36,797 nt of DNA from contig CAMBTP010000028.1 in NCBI GenBank assembly GCA_945870855.1, positions 1-36,797 on the forward strand, in the 5' to 3' direction. This document shows, piece by piece, positions 1 through 7,506 of the stretch. Under the pieces are notes generated by a model. That model made no database searches, was not told where the DNA came from, and saw only the letters and a program-made list of their open reading frames with translations. Source of the DNA: Prosthecobacter debontii. GTDB taxonomy: Bacteria; Verrucomicrobiota; Verrucomicrobiia; Verrucomicrobiales; Akkermansiaceae. A program made the position numbers and the translations under genes. The first letter of the stretch is position 1. Each line of letters begins with the position of its first letter.

Positions 1-142
1 TCTCCTCCACCCCAAACGCAAACCGCCGCTCCACAACCCTCGAAATACAATGGTAAATCGAGGGTTTTTCCAACGAATCCTTCCAGGGCGATATCCAACG
101 AGCACGTCTCATACGCTCCTTTTTAACGTCTGAATCCAACAT
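1..142 (-). pseudogene. 5' fragment of a RAYT/IS200-like transposase gene (runs off the window)
   Basis: The minus strand encodes the N-terminus of a Y1-type (IS200-like, REP-associated tyrosine) transposase, with the family pattern K-P-x-I-Y-H-C-I-S-R-V-V-E-R-R-F. Translation can start at ATG 140-142 or at an inner ATG at 110-112, which has AGGAG three bases upstream. The reading frame is open to the window edge, so it is unclear whether this copy is intact outside. A near-identical copy lies at 1671-1892. Known for the family: single-strand transposases that mobilise REP-like palindromes. The HUH and tyrosine catalytic motifs would lie beyond position 1 and are not visible. Confidence 0.65.
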
Positions 143-180
143 TGCAACAGAAAATTCCTATAAAAGGACTGTCCCTTTTT
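1..180. repeat. Direct repeat, copy A (RAYT 5' end and upstream flank)
   Basis: This segment is nearly identical to 1751-1929, with one substitution near position 23 and a small length difference near 163. It contains the start of a RAYT gene and ends in the GGACTGTCCCTTTTT motif, which marks the outer flank of such genes. Confidence 0.9.
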
Positions 181-185
181 CATAC

Positions 186-202
186 GATCGGTGTGGAAAA
201 GT
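186..202 (+). repeat. IS4 element inverted repeat, left
   Basis: GATCGGTGTGGAAAAGT is the exact reverse complement of 1653-1669. It lies 7 bases beyond the transposase stop codon. Confidence 0.85.
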
Positions 203-209
203 TCATCAT

Positions 210-1517
210 TTAACAGCCCCATACCGCAGCAAGGCGAGCTACTGAGACGCTTAGGGGAGCCTCGCTGTAGATGTGGGCACGCAGCCAGCGGATGAAGCGG
301 ACTGTCCTCTGCGTTGCTCTTATGACCGCGCGTCCGATGAAATTCGTGGCCTGCGCCATGGGCTTCCCTTCCCGATTGCGGCGGGTTCCACCGCGCCGGA
401 TCCCCTTTTTCCTTTCCACCTCATCTTCAAGCCCGAGTTCTTTCATTTCCCTTTCAGCCAGCAGCAGCAGGTTGTGCGCGAGGCACTCGAACTGCCCGTG
501 CGCGCGCTTCGCCTCCGACCCGCTCGCCCATGATTTGCGCTCCTCCATCTTGCCCTTGAGTTCGTTGAACACTTTCTCAATGTCCCACCTGCATTTGTAG
601 ATGATGACGAGCTGGTGCGCGGGCAGGGTCATCTCGTTGGTGAGGTAGGTGTAATGTGTCCCGTCGCGTGGATCGGTGTAGGTGATGCGGCGCAGCTGGA
701 CACCGTTTGAGGTGCCAACGAGGTGGTCGCCGCTAATGCCTTCGTTGCGCGGATCGACCGGGTCGATGAGGTTGCGCGAGCAGACTTCCGCCGCGCTATT
801 GGATTTCTCAATGGTGATGAAATAGATCCCACTGTTGTGCTTGAGGCGGTGCCAGAGATGGTAGTCGATGCAGGCCTTGTCCCACGCGTAGATAACTTTC
901 CTACCCTTGCCCGCGCCGTTGCGCAGGGTTTCCGGTGTGGAGCGTTTGATGACGGTGATGTCATGGGATTTCTTTTTCCCGGCGTCCGGCTCGCCCAGCG
1001 CGATGTATCCGAGGTGATGGCAGCGCAGATCGAGCCGGAAAAAATGGCCGGTGGCGATGGTCTTCCCGCCGTCTTTCCCGGGCTTTGGATCGTGGGTGGC
1101 GGCGTGCTGGTAGTGGCCATCGGCGGCGTAGATGTCGAAATCGTCGAGTTCCCCGAAGCGCGCAAACGGATCATCGCAACGCCTCCGCATCACGGGCAGG
1201 AGCAGGGCGTTGAGCGAGGTGATGTTGGCAAGGCGGCGCGGGCTTTTGAGAGCTTTGAAGAAATGTCCAGGATCGATGTCGGCCTCTCCCTGGTCGGCGT
1301 GATGCTGGAGGAATTCCTGGCCGGTCTTAGCGTGGCTGATGCAGCGGAGGATGCCAAGTTTCGCGAAGTCCAGATCGCTGATGGAAGTGCAGTGGTAAGC
1401 ACGCTCAGAGGACGGATAAATCTCGATTAAATCGTTGAAAAACAAGGAGTTGATGGTATCATGGTGATGCTGTGGATTGGCCATGAAAATTTTCAAAAAT
1501 GGCCGGATGCACAGCAA
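210..1517 (-). CDS. IS4-family DDE transposase
   Basis: A 435-residue transposase that cuts and pastes its own element. Visible DDE positions are D in Y-A-A-D-G-H-Y, D in Y-A-W-D-K-A-C-I-D, and the IS4 signature Y(2)R(3)E(6)K in Y-K-C-R-W-D-I-E-K-V-F-N-E-L-K near residue 315. These three motifs identify the IS4 group. The start is uncertain: the first ATG is at 1517, and a second at 1484 (M-A-N-P-Q) gives a better-looking N-terminus. The C-terminus after the YREK motif is basic, as is usual. No frameshift or internal stop is seen, so the element may be active. It is the only gene between the inverted repeats. Confidence 0.9.
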   Translation of the reverse strand: MLCIRPFLKIFMANPQHHHDTINSLFFNDLIEIYPSSERAYHCTSISDLDFAKLGILRCISHAKTGQEFLQHHADQGEADIDPGHFFKALKSPRRLANITSLNALLLPVMRRRCDDPFARFGELDDFDIYAADGHYQHAATHDPKPGKDGGKTIATGHFFRLDLRCHHLGYIALGEPDAGKKKSHDITVIKRSTPETLRNGAGKGRKVIYAWDKACIDYHLWHRLKHNSGIYFITIEKSNSAAEVCSRNLIDPVDPRNEGISGDHLVGTSNGVQLRRITYTDPRDGTHYTYLTNEMTLPAHQLVIIYKCRWDIEKVFNELKGKMEERKSWASGSEAKRAHGQFECLAHNLLLLAEREMKELGLEDEVERKKGIRRGGTRRNREGKPMAQATNFIGRAVIRATQRTVRFIRWLRAHIYSEAPLSVSVARLAAVWGC

Positions 1518-1652
1518 GCTTTATATCACCATGAAAGCACTTTCCCGGCCTTTCTTAGCTGATTTCAAGTTCGGAGAAGCCTAGCAAATACGGCTTCCGT
1601 AGCAGCACCCCGAGAGGCAATAGCGAGGAACTGAGATGATATTTTCTTGGAG

Positions 1653-1669
1653 ACTTTTCCACACCGATC
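1653..1669 (-). repeat. IS4 element inverted repeat, right
   Basis: ACTTTTCCACACCGATC is the exact reverse complement of 186-202. It lies about 135 bases upstream of the transposase start. Confidence 0.85.
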
Positions 1670-1670
1670 C

Positions 1671-1892
1671 ATAGCTCATCAAACAATACGACAAAACCCG
1701 GCAGCCACTGAAATTCTCATACATCCGCATGAACATCCGGAATTTTTCTTTCTCCTCCACCCCAAACGCAAATCGCCGCTCCACAACCCTCGAAATACAA
1801 TGGTAAATCGAGGGTTTTTCCAACGAATCCTTCCAGGGCGATATCCAACGAGCACGTCTCATACGCTCCTTTTTAACGTCTGAATCCAACAT
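1671..1892 (-). pseudogene. RAYT/IS200-like transposase, truncated by the IS4 element
   Basis: The minus strand starts at ATG 1890-1892 (or 1860-1862) with the same N-terminus as the fragment at 1-142. It continues further, through the G-V-E-E-K-E-K-F and R-V-L-S-Y-C-L-M-S segments. In intact family members the next residues are the catalytic N-H-F-H. Here the frame instead enters the IS4 right end, becomes nonsense and stops at 1581. The catalytic HUH motif and everything after it are lost, so this copy is dead. Confidence 0.8.
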
Positions 1893-1929
1893 TGCAACAG
1901 AAATTTCTATAAAAGGACTGTCCCTTTTT
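1751..1929. repeat. Direct repeat, copy B (RAYT 5' end and upstream flank)
   Basis: Near-identical copy of 1-180 in the same orientation. Together the two copies bracket the IS4 element, so homologous recombination between them could remove it. Confidence 0.9.
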
Positions 1930-1957
1930 ACATGACCCGAAAAACAGGTCTGCGTAG

Positions 1958-3826
1958 CTAGGGCACACTCACTTCCACGCGGAAGAAACAGCGAGAGGGT
2001 TGGTCTGGAGTGTAAAGCGGACCAGTTTGGATAGAACTCTCGTCGAAGATAAAGTTTTGCACTGTGCCGTTGCCAACGAAAGTCTGACCGATGTGCCAAG
2101 AGGATAGGTCACGAGTGGCCCAGACCGTGTAGCTACGGCCAACAACTGTCGGAATCGGAAGGGTATAAACCGTTCCAACAAAGCTACCTACCGGTCGGAA
2201 GACTGATGCTGCGTCATTGGGGTCGGTTCCGGTGAGATATTCCATGCGGTTGGTCGCACCGTCGTTATCTGCATCAGCATCAGGATCAACATTCTGTCCT
2301 GGGAAGTGCTCCTCTATCCAAGCAACCGGTATACCGCTACTATTTGTCTCTCCGTCTGGTTCAGAGGCGAGCACTTCCACCTCGCGTTGCAGCCGTGAAA
2401 TATTACCTGCTCGGTCTACTACTGCATACTCGACCGTTTGAACACCCACACGTGTGGGGTCCACTGTCAAAGTCACAACCACCTTCGTCAACACATCTCC
2501 ATCGGTTGTGTCAAGTGCAGTCACGCCTGGGTCAATGAACTGGGTGCCTTGCTTGAGCGTGATGCGATCTTCTCCGATCAGATTCAAAACAGGTGCTGCA
2601 AAATCTTGCACGCCGAACAACACAAAGCTTGTCAATCCTCGATACACTGGATTGCCCCAGCGCCCTGCAGCATTTTTAAAACGCACCCCGATCCGGTGGT
2701 TACCCCCAGCTATATCCGCCAAGGAAAGAGTCTGACTGTTGACCATAGCCTCATTCCCGTTCGATAATACGGGGACGCCTTGTCCGCTACCCTTACCAGG
2801 ATCCAGATCCCAAAAGTATTCAGCTGCGACGATCTTACGTCCAGATGCACCCAAAGATCCTTGAATCTCTGAGTTGACTTGAAGATCCTCAGACGTAAAT
2901 AGGAAATCGTTCCCAGGCCCTGCTGCTTTGGCTGTCAGCGTGAAAGCTCCTGCCGAGATTGTGCTGAGAGTGAATCGACTGGAGATGTAGCGGTCTGCCG
3001 CCAAAGTCGTTCGAATCCGTGATAGGAAATCGGCATTGGATTCGTCGTTTACACGGGTGAAAACAAGAGGAAATCCGCCTGCTTGAAGCGTGACACTGTT
3101 GCCAGAAAACGAGTCCAGTGCCAGCGACCAGCGTGCGGCAATGGGAGGATCCAGATCACTGGTCACGTAGGCTTCTGCAGCTAAAGTGGTCTCTGTTACT
3201 AAGCCAGCTGATTGGACTGTAAAACGCCGTAGGGCCGGATTGCTCCAACGAGCTTGGCCGTCTTGGATGCGAATTCCAACTGTGTAAGTTCCTGGTTCCC
3301 TTCCTGCAAGACTCAGCGAAACCTGTTGAAAGCCGGTTGCAAGCGAGAGAGTTTCTTGCAGGGGTAGTGAAACTCCATTTCCCGTGCCGGGATCACTGCC
3401 GATGAAATATTCGGCAGCTGCTGCCGCCTCGAAATTCCCGATCCCAGAATTGGATGGATCGCTCATGCCTTGATTTGCGCTGCCGTCTCGATTCACCCCT
3501 CCAGCGAGTTCGTAGTCCCCCGCTTGAATGGTGAAGCGCCTGAGGGCTGGATTGCTCCAACGGTCTTGATCATCCTTGACTCGGATCCCTATTGTGTAGG
3601 TCCCGGGTGACTTGTCGGCTAAGGCCAGAGAGGCTTGTTGGATCCCGCTGCCCAGTGAGTCAGTATCTTGGAGTGCCAGAGGCGTGCCGTTACCAATGCC
3701 TGGATCGTTCCCGACGTAATATTCTGCCACGGTGATCTGCGCCGCTGTCGCAAGACTCGGGCAAGCAGAAACGAGCGCGAATGCGCTAAGCCTGAGGATA
3801 CAAAATGGTGAGGCAAACATACGCAC
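1958..3826 (-). CDS. Secreted repeat protein with DUF5011-like Ig domain and calcium-type acidic repeat
   Basis: A 622-residue protein with an N-terminal signal peptide (hydrophobic stretch, then A-T-A-A at about residues 25-29). Two adjacent modules of about 100-130 residues begin A-E-Y-(Y/F)-x-G-x-D-P-G-x-G-N-G and end with R-W-S-N-P-A-L-R-R-F-T. A third, more diverged start (A-E-Y-F-W-D-L-D-P-G-K-G) lies near residue 340. Residues about 415-490 look like a DUF5011/bacterial Ig-like domain (F-I-D-P-G-V-x-A-x-D, then Y-x-V-x-D-x-A-G-N). A short thrombospondin-3-like Asp-rich motif (D-P-D-A-D-A-D-N-D-G-A-T-N) near 515 may bind calcium. The gene follows the beta-helix gene by 16 bp, so the two are probably one operon exporting surface or extracellular proteins. 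The exact role is unknown. Confidence 0.75.
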   Translation of the reverse strand: MRMFASPFCILRLSAFALVSACPSLATAAQITVAEYYVGNDPGIGNGTPLALQDTDSLGSGIQQASLALADKSPGTYTIGIRVKDDQDRWSNPALRRFTIQAGDYELAGGVNRDGSANQGMSDPSNSGIGNFEAAAAAEYFIGSDPGTGNGVSLPLQETLSLATGFQQVSLSLAGREPGTYTVGIRIQDGQARWSNPALRRFTVQSAGLVTETTLAAEAYVTSDLDPPIAARWSLALDSFSGNSVTLQAGGFPLVFTRVNDESNADFLSRIRTTLAADRYISSRFTLSTISAGAFTLTAKAAGPGNDFLFTSEDLQVNSEIQGSLGASGRKIVAAEYFWDLDPGKGSGQGVPVLSNGNEAMVNSQTLSLADIAGGNHRIGVRFKNAAGRWGNPVYRGLTSFVLFGVQDFAAPVLNLIGEDRITLKQGTQFIDPGVTALDTTDGDVLTKVVVTLTVDPTRVGVQTVEYAVVDRAGNISRLQREVEVLASEPDGETNSSGIPVAWIEEHFPGQNVDPDADADNDGATNRMEYLTGTDPNDAASVFRPVGSFVGTVYTLPIPTVVGRSYTVWATRDLSSWHIGQTFVGNGTVQNFIFDESSIQTGPLYTPDQPSRCFFRVEVSVP

Positions 3827-3842
3827 TATGGAGGGCTCAGAT

Positions 3843-5189
3843 TTACGGCGCGCTCACAGCTTGGCCTTCGCTGAGGATCACTTCGGTGTCCACGCCTTCA
3901 AGAACCATGTCTGCCGACAGGTCGAATGGAATCACCACGGGATTTTCCGTAGTCCAGCCGTCTGGGTCGAACCAAGCGCCGCCGGAAGGTCCGATGTCGT
4001 TGCGGCTGCCATCGCGGTCGTTGTAACGTGGGTCGGGCGTGCCGCCGTTGACGCAGGGGGAGGTAGGTTGGAGCGTTGGGGCTTCGTTCTCTACAAAGAG
4101 CGGATCGGTGTATAGTGTCCCTTCGGCGATGACGCCATTGGCTTCCCGTAAATTCCATGGCGATGCCCAGTAGAGATTGTTTTGCGCTAGGGCACCGAAG
4201 GGCGCGGAGATTCCATGTTTGGCACCTACGATCACGTTGTTGATGATGGTGGCTTGAGTGAAGTCCCGGACGTAGATGCCGTCGCCGCGCGGTCCATAAT
4301 CATTCCGCCCGTAATATTGCAACTGGCAGTAGTTGTTCGCAATCACCGCCTTGTTGCCACCTCCTCGCAGATCAATCCCATTTTCCCCATCGCTTTCATA
4401 GTTATAGCCGACCCTCACAATGCGGTTGTTGCAGATCAAAAACGAACTGTTCGAAACGTTGCAATAGATCCCATTGGCTTCCCCGCCCTGGCGGTCGATT
4501 TTATTCCCGACCAACACAACCTTCGCTTGATTTTGGTCGGTAAAAATGAAGGTTCTCGCCTCCGAGTAGCCGAACCAGTTCTTTTTCGAACGCCAGTTGC
4601 AGTCACCACTGACGATCGTCCTAAATGCCACGGTTTTTAGCGCGGCGCTCTGGGTGTCAAAATTTCCAGCAACCGTGACTGAAGTCACATTCAATGCGCC
4701 AGCAGTGTGATTGATGCCTCCTGTGAAGCTGGTTTTGGCCACCTCAGTAGAAGCACCCGATGAAGTCAGGTTGGAAATCTGGCTATCGGTAATCTTAAAA
4801 GCCGTGGTGCCATTCGAAGATACACCCGAAGCTGCCCGAGCGTCCAAATTTCTCATAACCAAGCCCGTGGTATTTGTCACCGTGATCCCCCGATTTGCTG
4901 AGCCGACAGTGAAACCGTCGAAGGGGGGACAATCGCTGACACCGGAAAAGGTGACATTGCCGGTCAGGGTCACCTGCTGCCCACTCACTTCCACCAGGCG
5001 GATTGCCTTATTGATGGTGATGTCCTCGTAGTAGGTGCCGCCAAATATCGCGACGATGTCGCCGGCGACCGCGATATTGATCTTCGCCTGGATGGAGGCA
5101 CCCGGAAGGACGGCGTGTGTGACGGCTTGCACGGAGATTGCCGAGGCGATCAGGGAGACGATGGGAATCAAACAGGCGGGTGATTTCAT
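3843..5189 (-). CDS. Secreted right-handed parallel beta-helix protein (pectate-lyase-like fold)
   Basis: A 448-residue protein with a signal peptide (M-K-S-P-A-C-L-I-P-I-V-S-L, cleavage likely after V-Q-A near residue 22). It then shows the repetitive short-strand pattern of right-handed beta-helix proteins, for example G-x-x-I-x-x-A-x-A-G-D-x-V-x-x-x-x-G-x-Y near the start and runs such as G-I-Y-V-R-D-F-T-Q-A-T-I-I-N-N-V-I-V-G-A. This fold is common in polysaccharide lyases and in NosD-like proteins. The end has the D-P-x-F-V ... P-x-S-P-C-V-N-G-G-T-P pattern often seen after a helix domain. I see no catalytic signature that fixes a substrate. It is first in the probable operon with the downstream repeat protein. 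Confidence 0.75.
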   Translation of the reverse strand: MKSPACLIPIVSLIASAISVQAVTHAVLPGASIQAKINIAVAGDIVAIFGGTYYEDITINKAIRLVEVSGQQVTLTGNVTFSGVSDCPPFDGFTVGSANRGITVTNTTGLVMRNLDARAASGVSSNGTTAFKITDSQISNLTSSGASTEVAKTSFTGGINHTAGALNVTSVTVAGNFDTQSAALKTVAFRTIVSGDCNWRSKKNWFGYSEARTFIFTDQNQAKVVLVGNKIDRQGGEANGIYCNVSNSSFLICNNRIVRVGYNYESDGENGIDLRGGGNKAVIANNYCQLQYYGRNDYGPRGDGIYVRDFTQATIINNVIVGAKHGISAPFGALAQNNLYWASPWNLREANGVIAEGTLYTDPLFVENEAPTLQPTSPCVNGGTPDPRYNDRDGSRNDIGPSGGAWFDPDGWTTENPVVIPFDLSADMVLEGVDTEVILSEGQAVSAP

Positions 5190-5219
5190 GTGGGTATGGT
5201 GGTGAGGATTTTGAGCTGG

Positions 5220-5468
5220 TTACTGTGCGTCACAGCCAAAGGGTTGCTGGCTGTTTCCGGAATTTGCTTTTCGGGCGAAGGTCGCTGTAAAAGCCAATGG
5301 CCGCACCGGAGTTCCGGGAATTGGCAAAATGGGGGATGGCTTGGCCTTGGCGGCTAGGTATAACTTGACCGCCTCCTTGGGCGTGATGCCGAGGATGTCG
5401 GCCACCTGAAAAATTTTCACCAGAGCGACGCTGCTCAGGTCCGTGTATTCGATGGCGATACTGTTCAT
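5220..5468 (-). CDS. Small hypothetical protein, possibly DNA-binding
   Basis: An 82-residue protein starting at ATG 5466-5468. A longer frame extends upstream to 5570, but that part lies over the AT-rich divergent promoter and has low-complexity composition, so the short start is preferred. Residues 10-33 (V-A-L-V-K-I-F-Q-V-A-D-I-L-G-I-T-P-K-E-A) resemble the helices of a small HTH, with I-L-G-I-T-P-K-E-A as the turn. The C-terminus is basic and disordered-looking. It is divergent from the HTH protein starting at 5582, with about 113 bp between them, and lies 30 bp upstream of the beta-helix gene on the same strand. It could regulate that gene. The function is not recognised. Confidence 0.45.
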   Translation of the reverse strand: MNSIAIEYTDLSSVALVKIFQVADILGITPKEAVKLYLAAKAKPSPILPIPGTPVRPLAFTATFARKANSGNSQQPFGCDAQ

Positions 5469-5501
5469 ATCGTAGGATGATTTCCGCGTGATGATTAATT
5501 T

Positions 5502-5573
5502 AGTAAACTTAGTGTTTATATGTGTCAACGCAAAAGTTGATTTTTTGTTTACTTTTTTCCATCTCGTCATAAT
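5502..5573. promoter_or_regulatory. AT-rich divergent promoter with GTTTA inverted repeats
   Basis: The region between the two divergent small genes holds TAAAC (5504-5508) and GTTTA (5514-5518) as an inverted pair. AGTAAAC (5502-5508) also matches GTTTACT (5547-5553) as a longer-range inverted pair. A plausible plus-strand promoter is TTGTTT (5545-5550), 17 bp, CATAAT (5568-5573), only about 8 bases before the ATG at 5582, which suggests a very short or absent leader. The second GTTTACT overlaps the -35 box, as expected of a repressor operator. Inferred from sequence only. Confidence 0.4.
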
Positions 5574-5581
5574 TTTTGCGC

Positions 5582-6043
5582 ATGAGCATCGACCGAAATA
5601 CCGTAAATCGCTGGCTCGACCGCCAGCGCCGGAGCCAAAAATGGCTTGCGGAACAATGCTCAGTTACCGAGCAGGCCGTCTCGAATTGGCTTCGCGAAAA
5701 AAAACCGCGGCCTATTTCCGCCACCGCCCAAATCATCATCCGCACCCTCATGGAGGAGGACGCGGCCGCCAGCCAAGCCGGACCATCACATCACCTCGTC
5801 CTCGAATTCGCCGACGATCAATTCGAAGCCATCGAGCAGGCCGCGCTGAAAAATAACGAGACCGCCCGCCAATGGGCCAAGCGCACCCTCAACGACATCG
5901 CCGGCCAGGATGCCAAAGCCCTGGCCGCCGAGCTGCGCCGGGCAAACAATTTCGGCACGGGCTCAACTGATCTCGCGCCGCGCCAACTCAACGAGCCCAC
6001 GCAATCCACCCGCGCCTTTTCCTCCTCCGGAACTCGGCGATGA
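5582..6043 (+). CDS. HTH (XRE-like) protein with C-terminal extension
   Basis: A 153-residue protein from ATG 5582; a TTG at 5576 would add two residues. The N-terminus is a compact helix-turn-helix: N-R-W-L-D-R-Q-R-R-S-Q-K-W-L-A-E-Q-C-S-V-T, then E-Q-A-V-S-N-W-L-R-E-K-K-P-R-P-I. This is the arrangement of phage-type Cro/XRE regulators. Residues 60-110 are acidic and then helical (D-D-Q-F-E-A-I-E-Q-A-A-L) and could be a dimerisation part. The last 40 residues look disordered. It is divergent from the 82-residue protein and probably binds the GTTTA repeats between them. The target genes are unknown. Confidence 0.6.
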   Translation: MSIDRNTVNRWLDRQRRSQKWLAEQCSVTEQAVSNWLREKKPRPISATAQIIIRTLMEEDAAASQAGPSHHLVLEFADDQFEAIEQAALKNNETARQWAKRTLNDIAGQDAKALAAELRRANNFGTGSTDLAPRQLNEPTQSTRAFSSSGTRR

Positions 6044-6175
6044 ATAACGCCACAAATTCCCACAAACAAACAGCCAAGCATACAAATAAACTGCCAAGGC
6101 ATACAATCAGTTTTTAGCTAAGATTTTGGGGTTCATGTCTTTAGCGCAATCACGCTGAATCGATATTTTTTAATG

Positions 6176-6189
6176 TGTCCCTTTTTACA
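6176..6189. repeat. Short match to the RAYT outer flank
   Basis: TGTCCCTTTTTACA here equals 1919-1932, the sequence just outside the truncated RAYT gene. It may be a solitary remnant of such an element. The rest of 6044-6230 shows no gene or clear signal. Confidence 0.35.
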
Positions 6190-6230
6190 ATGTGACGCGT
6201 GGGGACTCAGAATGCTAGGAAATGCGGGAG

Positions 6231-7160
6231 TCATTTCCCAGGGACAATCCAGATGTTGCGGAATTCGACAGGGTTTCCATGGTCTTGGAGAAAAACGGGG
6301 CCTTGGTGGGAGGTGAGGGGTTTGCTAAGGGGGGCGGAGGCGGTGAAGTCCTTGGTGAGTTCGAGGTCTTCGTGAACGGTGACGCCATTGAGTTTCACGG
6401 TGATGCGCGGCCAGGTGGTGCGATTGCCTGCGGTGTCGAACTTCGCGGCGGTGAAATCGACGTCGTAGGTCTGCCATGCAAGCGGAGGCAGGCACATGTT
6501 GAGGCGGGGTTTGGCGACGGAGTAGATGCCACCGGTTTCGTTATCTAATCCTTCAAGGCCGAAGGAGTCGAGGATCTGAGTTTCCCAGCGGCCGCTGTGG
6601 TAAATGCCGCTATTGCCGCGTCCCTGGCCGCGGGCGGTGGGCATGTAGGGGGTGCGGAACTCGAGGTGGAGCTTGTAATCGCCGAAGACCTTTTTGCTGG
6701 TCGTTCCGGAGGCTTGTAGGTGGCCGTCGATTATTTTGCCGTTTTCCCATTCCTCCGTGCTGCTGCCGTCGAAGAGGACGACGGCACCTTCGGGCGGTTT
6801 CGCGCTGAGTGTGGGGCTTTCCCGTTCGGTGCGCGGGAGCTTTTGTTTCTTTCCGTCGGGGGTGGTGAGGGAGAGTGAGGATTCCTCCACGGCGACGGTG
6901 AAGCCTTCGGCCCGGGCGGGCTCACCTTTGCGCATGCCCTTTAGGGCTATCCTGGTCTTGCCGGGTTCCCAGCCCGTGCCGGGGAGGCCGCCTTCGAGTA
7001 GATAAACGTCGAAGCTCCCGCTGCCGAGGGCGACGACCTGTGCGCCCATGGTTTCATCGCGGTATTCGCCTTGAATGAGAAAATCGGAATCTTCTGCGGC
7101 ATGGACGGGAAGGATGGTGAGACAGAGGGCTAGGCAGCCGAGGGCGGAGGTGCGTTTCAT
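6231..7160 (-). CDS. Secreted DUF1080 (3-keto-disaccharide hydrolase-like) protein
   Basis: From ATG 7158-7160 the product is 309 residues. This start was chosen because it puts a standard signal peptide first (M-K-R-T-S-A-L-G-C-L-A-L-C-L ... V-H-A-A); frames up to 7217 add unlikely residues. The C-terminal two thirds fit the DUF1080/concanavalin-like glucanase family: V-V-L-F-D-G-S-S-T-E-E-W near residue 132, F-G-D-Y-K-L-H-L-E-F-R-T-P, R-G-N-S-G-I-Y, the W-E-T-Q-I-L-D-S-F segment, and P-V-x-F-R-N-I-W-I at the end. Members act on 3-keto-glycosides or are found in sugar-degradation clusters. The N-terminal 120 residues form a separate small beta-rich part. It stands alone on this strand, so no pathway can be assigned from its neighbours. 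Confidence 0.85.
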   Translation of the reverse strand: MKRTSALGCLALCLTILPVHAAEDSDFLIQGEYRDETMGAQVVALGSGSFDVYLLEGGLPGTGWEPGKTRIALKGMRKGEPARAEGFTVAVEESSLSLTTPDGKKQKLPRTERESPTLSAKPPEGAVVLFDGSSTEEWENGKIIDGHLQASGTTSKKVFGDYKLHLEFRTPYMPTARGQGRGNSGIYHSGRWETQILDSFGLEGLDNETGGIYSVAKPRLNMCLPPLAWQTYDVDFTAAKFDTAGNRTTWPRITVKLNGVTVHEDLELTKDFTASAPLSKPLTSHQGPVFLQDHGNPVEFRNIWIVPGK

Positions 7161-7236
7161 TTCTATGATACTCATCGGTGTAGGTGGTCTTTCACAAGCG
7201 CGTATGCGCCGCGGCACGCACAGCTTTTAGGAAAAA

Positions 7237-7266
7237 TTGTTGCGCGCGATCGGAGTGGCGTATAGA
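7237..7266 (+). promoter_or_regulatory. Possible sigma-70-type promoter for the TPR gene
   Basis: TTGTTG (7237-7242), an 18-bp spacer and TATAGA (7261-7266). Transcription would begin near 7273, giving a leader of roughly 230 bases before ATG 7507. That leader includes the folded element at 7329-7395. Confidence 0.4.
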
Positions 7267-7328
7267 TTTACCTCCTACTGCTGTGTTCGACTAGTTTGGT
7301 AGCTGGCCCGAACCAATGTGAATATTAC

Positions 7329-7395
7329 GGGGTCACAAACCGCCGGGCGATTGTCATGCCTTCTTAGGAAGACATGCAACCCGAAGGACGACCCC
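7329..7395 (+). ncRNA. Candidate structured leader RNA
   Basis: Three nested helices can be drawn by hand. The outer stem is GGGGTC (7329-7334) with GACCCC (7390-7395). The middle stem is CGGG (7344-7347) with CCCG (7380-7383). The apical hairpin runs TTG, CATG, CTTC (7351-7363) with GAAG, CATG, CAA (7368-7379) around a TTAG loop, with one bulge and one mismatch. Asymmetric internal loops separate the stems, as in many riboswitches. A T-run (7398-7402) follows. It does not match any riboswitch consensus I can recall. It could be a regulatory leader, a small RNA or chance. The rest of 7161-7506 has only a weak hairpin just before the start codon (about 7463-7483). Confidence 0.3.
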
Positions 7396-7506
7396 ACTTT
7401 TTGAGCGACCGGAACGTGGCTCACAGCGCCAAGGACGGCACAGCGGTTCCCCTTTTTTTGACGGCGAGGTTGAAACCTCCGCCGAGCGAGTCATGTTTCC
7501 ATACAT

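Larger units (their letters stand above)
185..1669 (-). mobile_element. IS4-family insertion sequence (about 1.48 kb)
   Basis: The element has 17-bp perfect terminal inverted repeats (186-202 and 1653-1669) around one DDE transposase gene. Its length is normal for IS4 elements. It sits inside the RAYT copy at 1671-1892, breaking it just after the codons for L-M-S. The sequence on the other side of the IS is not the rest of that gene but the upstream flank of another RAYT copy. The four bases CATA occur at both borders (181-184 and 1670-1673), but IS4 elements usually make longer target duplications. The flanks therefore look rearranged, for example by an IS-adjacent deletion or by recombination, rather than by a single clean insertion. 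Confidence 0.85.

Noticed and set aside
723..1430. A 235-codon open frame on the plus strand
   Set aside because: It lies opposite the IS4 transposase, whose DDE and YREK motifs fix the true frame.
181..1673. CATA at both borders as an IS4 target duplication
   Set aside because: Only four bases match, IS4 elements usually duplicate more, and the flanking genes do not join, so the match may be chance.
5469..5570. N-terminal extension of the 82-residue protein
   Set aside because: It would place coding sequence over the AT-rich divergent promoter and its inverted repeats.
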